A DNA stretch of 64,000 nucleotides from Bacteroidales bacterium. Lineage in GTDB: Bacteria; Bacteroidota; Bacteroidia; Bacteroidales; Bacteroidaceae. Positions 34,344-43,607 of this stretch are shown here, in pieces. The stretch is from the NCBI GenBank assembly GCA_015060965.1, contig SUXN01000010.1, positions 1-64,000 on the forward strand, written 5' to 3'. Every line of letters begins with the position of its first letter. Positions within the stretch are counted from its first letter, which is position 1. The translations under genes were made by a program, and so were the position numbers. A model generated the notes under the pieces. The model was given only the letters and a program-made list of their open reading frames with translations, had not been told where the DNA came from and did not search any database.

Positions 34344-35516
34344 TTATTTCACCAACCTCAACTTGTTGCCGATTATATATACTCCTTTGCGGTCAATCTT
34401 CTCGACTCTGTTTCCCTGCAGGGTATATATCGCATTATTGCTCTCCTGAGTTATCTCCGTTATTCCTGTGTCGCTCTTCTCGAAGTTCGCAGTATACTCG
34501 GCTTGCCCTGTCGCTTTTGTCTTGTATGTGGCATCCTCACTTACTGTCTCTCCGTTTAGGCTCCAGCCGGTAAATGAGTACCCTTCGTTAGGGGTGGCTA
34601 CAAGGGTTATGAGTGAACCTATTGCTACCGTAGCCGCCTCCTTGCCGTTTATTGTCGCCTTACCGCCATCGCCGTCATTGACGCTTACACTTATAGTGGC
34701 TGTCTCTGCGTCGGGCTTGAGCATGAAGTATGCCCTGTGCGACTTTGAATAGTCGCTGTAGGCATCGGGTTTCATGTCATTGAGCTTGAACCAGCCGTTT
34801 CCTTGTCCGTTCCAGCCCCAGTTGAAGTGGAAATAGTCCTTGTCGGTATATCCGTCAAGAATGAATATGTGACGTCCGCCGCTTATGGTTGTCGAAGAGT
34901 AAGGGATGGGACATCCGGCATCAAGGCTCTGCTTGATATACTCTATCCAGAGTTTGTCATTTGCCAATATGTCTCTATTTGTGGCCATTGTTGCTGACGA
35001 GGTACTGGGCGATTCGCTTTTGTACTTGAAAATATCGATCAGTTTTCCTGCTCCCTCACCTCCGGCTCCGGAATCGGTGCTTCCTGTTCCGTATGCCACC
35101 TGATAGGCGTATCCGATGTCTCGCATAAGTGTAGCAACAGCTGTGGCCTGCTCCTCGGTATACTCATCACTGTAACTTGACAGCATATTATCCCATTCAT
35201 ACTCGTGACCCAACATTATGCTTTCGCCGGTGCCTGAGTGGTATACCTTCTTCTCATTTGCACAGGCAGGCCACTTGTGGTAGTGCATGAGTATTGCGTA
35301 TGCAGTGGGTACGCAACCTGTTACAGCCTGGCTGCCATTGCTTGTAAAGCAAAATCTGTTGTATGGGGAGTCCTGCCCCCACGTGGCAGTCTCGAGGTAA
35401 ACGACAATGTTGCCGTATTCCGCTTTTGTCGCACCCGCTTCTTCCTGTGCTGTCAGGGCTGTGCAGTGCAACATTGTAACGGTAAAAGCGATAAGTGCTA
35501 TCAAACTATTTCTCAT
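34344..35516 (-). CDS. C10 family (streptopain-type) cysteine protease with sorting-like tail
   Basis: The 390-residue protein has a signal peptide (ALTAQ). The C10 domain spans about 30-260: NGSQAVTGCVPTAYA with the catalytic Cys at 68, GGRHIFILDGY with the catalytic His at 216, and FHFNWGWNGQGNGWF with the supporting Asn/Trp. Unlike streptopain there is no long propeptide in front. An Ig-like InlB/B-repeat-type module (GSLITLVATPNEGYSFTGWSLNG) follows, and the last 30 residues (YTLQGNRVEKIDRKGVYIIG) match the tails of the GH18 and M60 proteins of this window. Secreted or surface proteolysis of host or dietary proteins is likely. Confidence 0.87.
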   Translation of the reverse strand: MRNSLIALIAFTVTMLHCTALTAQEEAGATKAEYGNIVVYLETATWGQDSPYNRFCFTSNGSQAVTGCVPTAYAILMHYHKWPACANEKKVYHSGTGESIMLGHEYEWDNMLSSYSDEYTEEQATAVATLMRDIGYAYQVAYGTGSTDSGAGGEGAGKLIDIFKYKSESPSTSSATMATNRDILANDKLWIEYIKQSLDAGCPIPYSSTTISGGRHIFILDGYTDKDYFHFNWGWNGQGNGWFKLNDMKPDAYSDYSKSHRAYFMLKPDAETATISVSVNDGDGGKATINGKEAATVAIGSLITLVATPNEGYSFTGWSLNGETVSEDATYKTKATGQAEYTANFEKSDTGITEITQESNNAIYTLQGNRVEKIDRKGVYIIGNKLRLVK

Positions 35517-35680
35517 TGTTTCGGGGTTCTATAATGTTTTGCATAAATGTCTTGACAAATATATAAACAAACGAGCGAAAAACATCAAGCTCGCTTGAAT
35601 GTTTTTTACAGCGAGTGCAGAAAATATTCGAGGTTTATCTCAAATATATGCTGTTTGTTCCTAATTACCACTGTCGTGGT

Positions 35681-36256
35681 TTACTTTATGTTCTCGTCCG
35701 AGAGCATCTTGCGGTATGAAGATGCTTTTTTGTCCAGTGCAAGCGGATATGCGCGTGAGCTTGATGGCATACGCCAGAAACGTAGTTCTCTTTCTCCGCA
35801 CTTGATGTTGCTTGAGCTGCCGACTGCAGGCTCTTTGCATCCGAATGTCTCGACAATGACGTCTGTGGCTTTCTGTCCTGTTGTGACAACGGCCGTACAA
35901 TGTGGTAGTGCCGACAGCAGTGCGCGTATGTCGGTTGGTGTCACAACCTCAAGGAATTTGTCCGAAGCGTTGTCTTTAAGACGGCGCACCTCGCACGCAG
36001 TGTCGTAGAGTGCAATTCCTTTGTCTGTGCAGAATTCAACGATTCTTTCCTTGTCGAAACGTTTCTCGCCCTTGATTTCAAAATGATGCCTATCGTTGTA
36101 GAAGATATGCCCTAAAATCCTCCACATGTCGTTTATCCAGTTGGGGTAAAAGAATTCCATTGACCACCGTGCAGTAGGCGGTGGAAAGCTTCCGAGCATC
36201 AGAATCCTCGCATTCTCGGGCAGGAAAGGTCGTAATGGGTGTTTCTCGGTGTTCAT
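35681..36256 (-). CDS. Uracil-DNA glycosylase superfamily protein
   Basis: A 191-residue cytoplasmic protein with the family opening ILMLGSFPPPTARWSMEFFYPN and a later VVTTGQKATDVI segment, similar to the G:T/U mismatch-specific (Mug-like) branch. The classical family-1 catalytic GQDPYH motif is absent, so the exact activity is uncertain. It ends 11 bp from the GH18 gene on the same strand, presumably cotranscribed by chance of spacing. Confidence 0.75.
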   Translation of the reverse strand: MNTEKHPLRPFLPENARILMLGSFPPPTARWSMEFFYPNWINDMWRILGHIFYNDRHHFEIKGEKRFDKERIVEFCTDKGIALYDTACEVRRLKDNASDKFLEVVTPTDIRALLSALPHCTAVVTTGQKATDVIVETFGCKEPAVGSSSNIKCGERELRFWRMPSSSRAYPLALDKKASSYRKMLSDENIK

Positions 36257-36267
36257 GCCATGTAGCG

Positions 36268-39200
36268 TTATCGCTTGATATATTTCTTGCCATTCACAAT
36301 GTACACCCCGTGGGATGTGATTTCCTGCACCTTACGGCCGGTAATGTCATATATTACTTTGTGCTGTGTGTTCTCTTTGATGTTTTCAATGCTTGAAACG
36401 GCACTGTCCGTAACGGAAATGCTCTTTGCACTCTTGTTGACGGTGACGGTTATCTCTTTGCCGCAAGTCGCAACAATCTCCTCGGCAGCAATCTCTTCGC
36501 CTGCGTTTAGGGCGATGAATCCACCGTCATGGATTTTGCTGCTTCCTGTGTAGCCTGGCTTGAGACATGTGACTGCCTCGATACCGGTGAGAGTGACTGA
36601 GTATATCTCGTAACCGTAAACAGGCTCTATAGCCCAATGCGATGCGGCGGTCCAGGGTCCCCATGTGGATACTCCCTCGTTGTTCCCGTTGCATTTGAGA
36701 CAGCGCTGTACGTCGGTGAAATCGGGTTTGTCGGGGGTGTAGTATGTCTGTTCAAGGCAGTAGTGCCCCTCGGGGTAGTCATATTCTTCTCCTTTGATGC
36801 TGTATGATACAGGTATGGTGTCAAAGCGGTAGATGGACTGCTTTGTCTGTAGTCCGCTGCGGTCTTGTATGTAGCGGCCATCATTGGCCTTCAGGTAGTA
36901 GGCATTGGTTTCTGTAGTCTCTTCAAAGCAGAATATGCTGCGCACCTCGCCTCCCTTGTCGCCAGCAAAAAGTTCATCGCCGTTCTGGTACAGATAGTGT
37001 GTCGCATGGTCATCGGCGGCTCCGCGTATGCGGTAGTATCCGGTTGTGCTCTCTTCATATTCATATTCCGCTGGGGCTTCGGCTGCAGTCTCTACTTTTT
37101 CAACGATTTTTTGTACGTTGCTGTTTATGGCAAATGATGCGTGCGTAGCAAGTGAACGTGGGTCGTTGCAGTCGCGGGTGTCATTGCCCATATCCCAATA
37201 GAATATTCCGGCACAACCGTTGTTGTTCATATACTCACTGCGCAACCACACCTGCTCCATGCCTGTGAAATAACGTGTAAGCCCGTCGCCCACGTCATAG
37301 CTGTTCTGGGTGTAAGTGAATGTCTCATATGGCATTGACCGCCAGCCTGTGGGGTAGAATTCGGGATGCGTGTTTGCTGGTCGGCTGCCGTTGCTGTACA
37401 TGGCTCCACTGGTGGTGGTCGCGTATGAGAGCATAATCTTCTCTACAGGGTATCCGTGATTTTTCGCCTTGGTGAAGAAGTTCTTGTAGTTGTTGAATGT
37501 GAATATGTTCTTGTTGGCGGGGCCGTAGTCCTGGAAGTTGAAATAATCGACATATTGCATCTTGTCGACGGGGAAATTGTAGTATAGCTCGTGTGGCGAT
37601 ACTGCCTGGATCTTGCCGTCATGTAGTTTGGAGCGTACCAACTGACACAGGGTGCCGATGCCGCTCCAGTTGTTGTTCCATTCGAAATCGTAGTCAACAC
37701 CGTCAAGGAATGGTTCGTTGCCCATAGACGATATTGCGTTGGCAAGTGTTTCGCGGTATTGTGCGTTGTTGTTTATCTTGGTGAAGAACTCATCGGACCA
37801 CTTGTCGATGCTGATGGTCACGTGTGCTCCCTCATAGCCGTCGAATGTAGCTTTTATCATTCTGAACCACTCGGGGGTGGAGTAGCTGTCGCGGCCAAGG
37901 TCCTCGGGTAGGTCGAATTTCCACAGGCCGTCGACGCTGCGGGAGTAGGCTCCGGTTATAGCCTTGCCAATGCCGGGTTCAACAGGTGTGCTTCCTTGTG
38001 CCATTATGTCGGCTGCGCCGAATTTCTGTGACCATGTGATTGTTTCGTCGAGCTTGCCGTCGATGCCTTTGCCAATGACGCAGTCTGTGGCTTTTAGATT
38101 GCCAAGTGATGTCGTGGCAGCAGTAGTGTGGCTGTAGGTGGGGGCGATTGTCGCATCGTCAACAATAAATACAAATTCGTTACCAAGGGTAGCCGAATTG
38201 GTCGAGAAACCTATATGATGCCATTTGCCGGGCTCTACAGCTGTGGCATATTTGAACTCTATGCCATTGCAACGCAGGATGAACTCGCCTTGAACGTTGC
38301 CCAAACGCAACGAGATTCCGTTGTTGCTGTTGCTCTCTTTTTGAATGAGGTATGCACCTTGTGTCCAGTTATCGAGTGATAACCAGGTCATGAACGTATA
38401 GGCTGATGTCGTCTCAAGGTATGTGCTGTTGTTGTAGGCTATGAGTGCCTCTTTGCCGACATTCATCATAGCTCCTTCGCCGCTCAGGTCAAGCACTCCG
38501 TAGCGTCCATTGTATTCGGCAAGGTGGCTGCCGCAGGTGATGATGCCCTTGTTGTCGGGTTGCTTGTATTTAAGTGAACCGTCGGCTTGGGCTGTCGCAC
38601 CAATCATGCTTATGACATTGCTCTTTAGATATTGTCCATGCTGCACACCACGGTCGAAGAAACGGCTGCAATCGGCATAGGCAAGGTTGCGGCGGTATGT
38701 GAATCTGGGATTGTCTGTAACGGCAACGCGCTCGACGCCGTTTGTACTGAATGTACCGTTGTGACCCTTGCCGCTGTAGTCATATACATTTATGGCAAGA
38801 CGTGTCTGGTCGAACTTCCAGTATGCGACAAGATGTTCCCACTGTGGATTGAAACTGTCTATTGTGTTGTTCCAGAAACGGTTGTAGTCGGCAGGTAGGA
38901 TGGTGTCCCACACACGCACTTCGTCTATACGTCCAAGGAAGCCGCCGCCAAGCATCAACGGCTCTGTACTCGGGGCAGTGAATGCTTTTGACAAGGTGTT
39001 GCTCTGCTCATTGGTGTTGTTCACAAGCAGGCTGAGGCTGTTGCTATATAGTAACAGGGTTATATGCGCCCAATTCCCGGTTGTCAGGTTTGCATCGGTG
39101 AATGATATGGTGTCGTCATAGCTTTTTATTACAATCTCACCTATAGCCCCCAGTCGTATGTTGAGGTCGTCGCCCCAGGTCACTATGTTTGCTCCCGGAA

Positions 39201-39378
39201 TCCAATGATGCGGGTTCATCCACAACTGTAAGGTTGTACCCGATGTTGCAGTGACATTGTCTATGATGCCCAATGACAAGCGCCCGTTCCTGTCAAAACT
39301 GATAGCATTGTTCGTTACCTGTGCAGTGCTGCACAAAGATATGAGGAATAGGAGTAATGCGATGCTGTATCTTTTCAT
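36268..39378 (-). CDS. LamG/GH18 glycoside hydrolase with sorting-like tail
   Basis: The start at 39378 (MKRYSIALLLF) opens the signal peptide; the longer frame upstream is not needed. The 1036-residue protein has two LamG-type jelly-roll domains (about 30-180 and 300-450, with WMNPHHW... and TFMTWLSLDNW...), then a GH18 barrel (about 470-750) with the signature DGVDYDFE, the catalytic acid being Glu566. GH18 includes chitinases and endo-beta-N-acetylglucosaminidases; the LamG modules and gut-type context favour an enzyme acting on N-glycans. A lectin-like region and the tail YDITGRKVQEITSHGVYIVN follow. Probably surface-bound or secreted. Confidence 0.85.
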   Translation of the reverse strand: MKRYSIALLLFLISLCSTAQVTNNAISFDRNGRLSLGIIDNVTATSGTTLQLWMNPHHWIPGANIVTWGDDLNIRLGAIGEIVIKSYDDTISFTDANLTTGNWAHITLLLYSNSLSLLVNNTNEQSNTLSKAFTAPSTEPLMLGGGFLGRIDEVRVWDTILPADYNRFWNNTIDSFNPQWEHLVAYWKFDQTRLAINVYDYSGKGHNGTFSTNGVERVAVTDNPRFTYRRNLAYADCSRFFDRGVQHGQYLKSNVISMIGATAQADGSLKYKQPDNKGIITCGSHLAEYNGRYGVLDLSGEGAMMNVGKEALIAYNNSTYLETTSAYTFMTWLSLDNWTQGAYLIQKESNSNNGISLRLGNVQGEFILRCNGIEFKYATAVEPGKWHHIGFSTNSATLGNEFVFIVDDATIAPTYSHTTAATTSLGNLKATDCVIGKGIDGKLDETITWSQKFGAADIMAQGSTPVEPGIGKAITGAYSRSVDGLWKFDLPEDLGRDSYSTPEWFRMIKATFDGYEGAHVTISIDKWSDEFFTKINNNAQYRETLANAISSMGNEPFLDGVDYDFEWNNNWSGIGTLCQLVRSKLHDGKIQAVSPHELYYNFPVDKMQYVDYFNFQDYGPANKNIFTFNNYKNFFTKAKNHGYPVEKIMLSYATTTSGAMYSNGSRPANTHPEFYPTGWRSMPYETFTYTQNSYDVGDGLTRYFTGMEQVWLRSEYMNNNGCAGIFYWDMGNDTRDCNDPRSLATHASFAINSNVQKIVEKVETAAEAPAEYEYEESTTGYYRIRGAADDHATHYLYQNGDELFAGDKGGEVRSIFCFEETTETNAYYLKANDGRYIQDRSGLQTKQSIYRFDTIPVSYSIKGEEYDYPEGHYCLEQTYYTPDKPDFTDVQRCLKCNGNNEGVSTWGPWTAASHWAIEPVYGYEIYSVTLTGIEAVTCLKPGYTGSSKIHDGGFIALNAGEEIAAEEIVATCGKEITVTVNKSAKSISVTDSAVSSIENIKENTQHKVIYDITGRKVQEITSHGVYIVNGKKYIKR

Positions 39379-39480
39379 TAGTGTAATGTTTACGTATATT
39401 GCAAATGTATGAAAAAATTGTTGGAGATACAGCCGTTTTGCCAAGAAAAATGGCGGCAGGCGGCTCCTGTTAAAAAGAAA

Positions 39481-39510
39481 AAGAGGAACAACGGCAGTGT
39501 CGTTCCTCTT
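39481..39510 (-). terminator. Terminator of the yidC unit
   Basis: AAGAGGAAC (39481-39489) pairs with GTTCCTCTT (39502-39510); on the minus strand a T-rich run follows. It ends the 39529/yidC transcript. Confidence 0.75.
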
Positions 39511-39528
39511 TTCATACGTCAGGTAGTA

Positions 39529-40161
39529 TCACTTATTCTCAGCATCTTCCATGCTGTTACGCGGCTCTTTCTTTGCAAGTGTGATAATCTTGTACACATA
39601 CTCGGTCATCCACTCCTGTGAGAATCCGAGCTTCTCCTTGTAGTTACGTACCGAATATACTGTGCGGAATGTTGCCTCGTCCTTCCAGTTGTTCTTCTTG
39701 AGAATGTCGTCGATGATCTTCTCTGTCATGCTGTGCAACAGCTTGTGCATGAAACCGGGAACGCGGAACTTCCATTTCATGAGGTTGCCCACGAGCATCA
39801 TGAGGTCGTTGTTGAATCCCTGGAATGCGAAAAGGAACGGCTGTACATCCTGCATCTTCTTGCAGTTCTTCTTTATTGATGCGTCTATCTCCTTGAAGAA
39901 GACATCGTTCATGCCGTACAGCTGCTCAATCATCTTCTTGCAACGTCCACGCTCGGCAAGGCCCAGCTTGTTGTTCTGTGTGGGCACCTTGAGTGTGCGC
40001 TTGAATGTCGCAAGGTCGGGCAGCATGCCAATGTTGGTGATACCTACGTTAGAGGCAATCGATGCCTGGTAATACACGCGGATGAGTGTCATGAAATCCT
40101 CCATGCCACCGATGCGCTGCTCGGTATTCTGTTTTTTCTTGAAAAAATCGAAAAGTCCCAT
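39529..40161 (-). CDS. Conserved protein of unknown function
   Basis: A 210-residue cytoplasmic protein starting MGLFDFFKKKQ, with a mostly helical body, several Phe/Met-rich helices (FQGFNNDLMMLVGNLMKWKF) and a tail rich in Lys/Glu. I do not recognise a domain. It follows yidC by 6 bp on the same strand, so it may be linked to membrane-protein insertion or simply cotranscribed. Confidence 0.7.
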   Translation of the reverse strand: MGLFDFFKKKQNTEQRIGGMEDFMTLIRVYYQASIASNVGITNIGMLPDLATFKRTLKVPTQNNKLGLAERGRCKKMIEQLYGMNDVFFKEIDASIKKNCKKMQDVQPFLFAFQGFNNDLMMLVGNLMKWKFRVPGFMHKLLHSMTEKIIDDILKKNNWKDEATFRTVYSVRNYKEKLGFSQEWMTEYVYKIITLAKKEPRNSMEDAENK

Positions 40162-40167
40162 TATTCT

Positions 40168-42099
40168 TTATTTTTTATTCTTTCTCTCGTTTTTCATTCT
40201 CTCTCTCTCCTCGACAAGCTTTCTCTGCTGCTCTTGGAGCGCCTCGAGGCGTGCCATCATGTTGGCCTGCTTTGCTGGGTTGCTCTTGTTCTTCTCGGCA
40301 TATGCCTCCATCTTCTTGAGCAACTCGTCCTCCTTTACGGCCCTTCTCAGGTAGATGAAGATGAACACGCTCACCAGTGTAGATACAAAGTAGTAGAAGT
40401 TGAGACCTGATGAGTACTCGTTGAACATGAAGAAGAACATCACAGGCATGATGTACATCATCCAGCGCATCATCTTCTGCTGTTGCTCCATCTCTGGGCT
40501 GCCGCCCATATTAGGCTGCATCTTGCTTGTATAGTATGTGTTGAGAATCTGTGTCACGCAGAACAACAGGCAGAAGAGGCTCAAGTGGTCACCGATAGGC
40601 CAGATGTATGTACCCCAGCTGATGATGGCGTCATACGATGAAAGGTCGTGTGCCCAAAGGAAACTCTCCTGGCGCAACGCGATGGCGTTAGGTACGAAGT
40701 TGAAGAGCGCAATGAATACAGGCATCTGTATGAGCATTGGCAAGCAACCGCCCATTGGGCTTGCGCCGTACTTCTGGTAAAGACCCATTACCTCCTGCTG
40801 CTTCTTGAGTGCGTCCTCCTGCTTTGTGTATTTTGCGTTTATCTCATCAATGTACGGCTTGAGCGCGCGCATCTTGGCCGATGATACGTATGACTTCTTT
40901 GTGAAAGGATAAACGATAGCCTTTACAATGAGTGTCAGCAAAATGAGTACGAGTCCCATATTGAGACCAAAGCCTGACAGAATGTCGAAAAGAGGCATGA
41001 TGAAGAAACGGTTGATCCAGCGTACTATCGGCCAACCGAAGTAGATGATCTCCTGCAACTCGGGGTCGTTCTCGTTGTTGAGTACAAGCGCATTGCTCTC
41101 CTTGAGCACGTCGAACTTGTTGGGTCCGAAGTAGAACTGCAGCTTGGTGGGCTCGGCACCGGTGGGGTCAAATGCTGTCTGCATTGTCGATGTACACCTC
41201 TTCAAAAGGCCCTTGCCTTTCTGGATAACCTCCGACTTGACATCTGCATTTGTGAAACTCTCCCCGGCAATCATTATTGACGAGAAGAACTGGTTCTTGT
41301 ATGCAAGCCACTTGAGGGGCTCCTCAAGTTTCTCCTCCTTGTCGGTCATCTCGTTCAGGTAGTCCGAGTCATCGTTGGCTGGCTTGTAGGTTAGGCTTGA
41401 GAATCTCTGCTCGAACTCATAGCCTGGCTCAAGCTGTCGCACGAACTGCTTCCATGTGATGTTTGTCTCGTTGCCGCTGATAATGTCGTTCATGTTGTGT
41501 GCGGTAACGGTGAGGTCAAGCATCTGGCTGTTGCCCTTGAGCGCATACTCAAAATCGATGTATCGACCGTCTTTCTTGAAGTCAAGACGCATCACAACAG
41601 AACTGTCTGTAGCGTTTACCGGTGTAAAGAACAACTCGTTTGTGTTGATGTTCCTGTCGGCAAGGTTGCTCTTGAAGAAGAAGTTTATGGTGTTGCTTCC
41701 GTTGAGTTCCTTGTTGCTCTCGGTGACGTTTATCTTGTCCTTGCTGTCGAAGATTACGATGTTCTCGCCGTTCTGGTCGTTGTAGTCCTTGAGTGTTACC
41801 GATGCAACACGTCCACCATAAGTGGAAATGTCCACCTTCATCTTCTCGTTCTGTATGGTCACGTTCTTGTTCTCTCCCTTGAGTACATTGTAGAAGAGGC
41901 TGCTGTTGTCGTCAATCTGCGCAAGGAACTTGGCATCATCGGCCTTTGCGATGCTGTCTTTCTTGAGTTCCTCTCTTCTGTTTGCTTCGGCCAACTCTCT
42001 CTGCGCCTTTATCTGTTCCTCCGATGGCTGGCTGTATTGGAAATAGGTTACAAGAACTATACCTATGAGTATGTATGCAATGATACTTCTTTTGTCCAT
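40168..42099 (-). CDS. yidC: Membrane protein insertase YidC
   Basis: The start at 42099 (MDKRSIIAYILIGIVLVTYF) is the normal YidC start. The 643-residue protein has an N-terminal helix, a large periplasmic beta-sandwich (about 60-370), and the C-terminal 60KD core of five helices: GLVLILLTLIVKAIVYPFTKKSY, the cytoplasmic coiled coil, MGGCLPMLIQMPVFIALFNFVP, and MMRWMMYIMPVMFFFMFNEYSSGLNFYYFVSTLVS. A basic C-terminal tail follows. It inserts membrane proteins with or without SecYEG. pyrG, often next to yidC in relatives, is absent here. Confidence 0.95.
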   Translation of the reverse strand: MDKRSIIAYILIGIVLVTYFQYSQPSEEQIKAQRELAEANRREELKKDSIAKADDAKFLAQIDDNSSLFYNVLKGENKNVTIQNEKMKVDISTYGGRVASVTLKDYNDQNGENIVIFDSKDKINVTESNKELNGSNTINFFFKSNLADRNINTNELFFTPVNATDSSVVMRLDFKKDGRYIDFEYALKGNSQMLDLTVTAHNMNDIISGNETNITWKQFVRQLEPGYEFEQRFSSLTYKPANDDSDYLNEMTDKEEKLEEPLKWLAYKNQFFSSIMIAGESFTNADVKSEVIQKGKGLLKRCTSTMQTAFDPTGAEPTKLQFYFGPNKFDVLKESNALVLNNENDPELQEIIYFGWPIVRWINRFFIMPLFDILSGFGLNMGLVLILLTLIVKAIVYPFTKKSYVSSAKMRALKPYIDEINAKYTKQEDALKKQQEVMGLYQKYGASPMGGCLPMLIQMPVFIALFNFVPNAIALRQESFLWAHDLSSYDAIISWGTYIWPIGDHLSLFCLLFCVTQILNTYYTSKMQPNMGGSPEMEQQQKMMRWMMYIMPVMFFFMFNEYSSGLNFYYFVSTLVSVFIFIYLRRAVKEDELLKKMEAYAEKNKSNPAKQANMMARLEALQEQQRKLVEERERMKNERKNKK

Positions 42100-42141
42100 A
42101 GTATAAAAATATCTTTTTCGGTTAAATTCGACAATTGCGCG

Positions 42142-42149
42142 CAAAGTTA
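42142..42149 (-). promoter_or_regulatory. -7 box of yidC (TAACTTTG)
   Basis: Minus-strand match to TAnnTTTG about 43 bases before the yidC start. The -33 region is weak. Confidence 0.45.
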
Positions 42150-42254
42150 CAAAAAATAATTGTAAAGCATTGTAAAAAAGCCATATTTTTACCTGAGCCA
42201 CTTGTGCGCGCGTGTAAATTCCTTGCTTTATTATCAACGATAATTAAAAAATGT

Positions 42255-42262
42255 TATCTTTG
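42255..42262 (+). promoter_or_regulatory. -7 box of the DUF3078 gene (TATCTTTG)
   Basis: Plus-strand match to TAnnTTTG, 57 bases before the start codon; together with 42142 it forms a divergent promoter region. Confidence 0.5.
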
Positions 42263-42318
42263 CACTTTCAAATAAAGGGAATCCCCCCACCTTGGATCAA
42301 AATAACAGGATTTTTATA

Positions 42319-43599
42319 ATGAAAACCAGATTAAGCCTATTACTATTGTTCTCTTTTGTTGCCTTCTCGGCAATGTCTCAGAAAAGTTCGGTGTATAAGT
42401 TCTTCAATAAGGGCATCGATGCGCTTGTCCGGGAGTCAAACAATATCGACGAGGAGTATGATGAGGAAAAATCGAATCCGGTTTATTCAAGGCTGTTCTC
42501 TACACCGGTCCTCTACAGTTCGGTGCTGAACAAAGCATGTGCAAAGACCGAAGAAGACGAAAATTCCGACAGCGAGATGGTTGCGATGGACGAGAAACGC
42601 TCGGCGGTTATCGACAAGCTGTTGCTTGATATGTACTGCACTCATCCCGAGAAGATTGCAATGACCGAGGAAGAACTGATGCGGGAGAAGACGCTTGCCG
42701 AGGTGTCGGCAGAAGAAAAGCCTGCATTGGAAATGGCGAATGCAAAGGTGGATATCCCGGAGAATGTTGCCGGCGGCATGAAGACTACTGTAGTCAAGCC
42801 CAACTACTGGTCGACATCGGGCCGTGTGGAGCTTAAATTCACACAGAACTATGTGTCGGGCAACTGGTTTCAGGGTGGCGAGAGCAACAAGACAATGTTA
42901 GGACAATTCGATTTTGACCTGAATTATGACGATAAGGACCGAATCACTTTCAGAACGCATTTTGACGTTGATTTGGGCTTTGCGACAACGAAAGCCGATA
43001 CCCTCCATAGCTTCAAGACAAATACCGATCGTCTGCGCATTGAGTCAACACTCGGTTACAAGATGGTTAAGAACTTAGATATCACCATGAAGGTGAAGCT
43101 CGAAAGCCAGTCGTTACCCAACTATCCCACAAACAACCCGGATTTTGTGTCTAATTTCATGGCTCCGTTCGATGCCAACTTTTCTGTCGGTATCAACTAC
43201 AAGCCCACTTGGAAAAAGTTCAGAATGGAGATATTCTGCGCGCCATTGTCGGCCTACAACTACAGGTTCGTGCGTTACGGTGACTTGACATCACGTTACG
43301 GAATACGTAAGGGACGCCACCACAAGGAGGACTTCGGTACGCAGTTCATCGTTACAGTACCACGCCAGAAGATAATGAAGCTTGTGGAGTGGTATTCGCG
43401 TGCCGAACTTTACACCAACTATGCACGTACATTCTTTCAGTGGGAGAACAGTTTCGATGTGTCGTTGAACCGTTATCTGACAGCGTCATTGAGCCTCCAC
43501 GCGCGTTTTGACGACAGCGCTCCTCGCCTCTATGATGACGAGTACGGTTATTGGCAGATAAAGGAGCTTATGACTCTTGGTGTTACATACTCTTGGTAA
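42319..43599 (+). CDS. DUF3078 outer-membrane-type protein
   Basis: The start at 42319 (MKTRLSLLLLF) opens a signal peptide (AMSQ). Of 426 residues, the first 150 are acidic and partly helical, and the rest is an antiparallel beta barrel of the DUF3078 family: WSTSGRVELKFTQNYVSGNWFQGGESN, FDFDLNYDDKDRITFRTHF, and the terminal LMTLGVTYSW with its aromatic last residue, as needed for barrel assembly. The family is common in Bacteroidota outer membranes and has no proven function. It is divergent from yidC and followed closely by the antiporter gene. Confidence 0.8.
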   Translation: MKTRLSLLLLFSFVAFSAMSQKSSVYKFFNKGIDALVRESNNIDEEYDEEKSNPVYSRLFSTPVLYSSVLNKACAKTEEDENSDSEMVAMDEKRSAVIDKLLLDMYCTHPEKIAMTEEELMREKTLAEVSAEEKPALEMANAKVDIPENVAGGMKTTVVKPNYWSTSGRVELKFTQNYVSGNWFQGGESNKTMLGQFDFDLNYDDKDRITFRTHFDVDLGFATTKADTLHSFKTNTDRLRIESTLGYKMVKNLDITMKVKLESQSLPNYPTNNPDFVSNFMAPFDANFSVGINYKPTWKKFRMEIFCAPLSAYNYRFVRYGDLTSRYGIRKGRHHKEDFGTQFIVTVPRQKIMKLVEWYSRAELYTNYARTFFQWENSFDVSLNRYLTASLSLHARFDDSAPRLYDDEYGYWQIKELMTLGVTYSW

Positions 43600-43607
43600 A
43601 TAAAAAG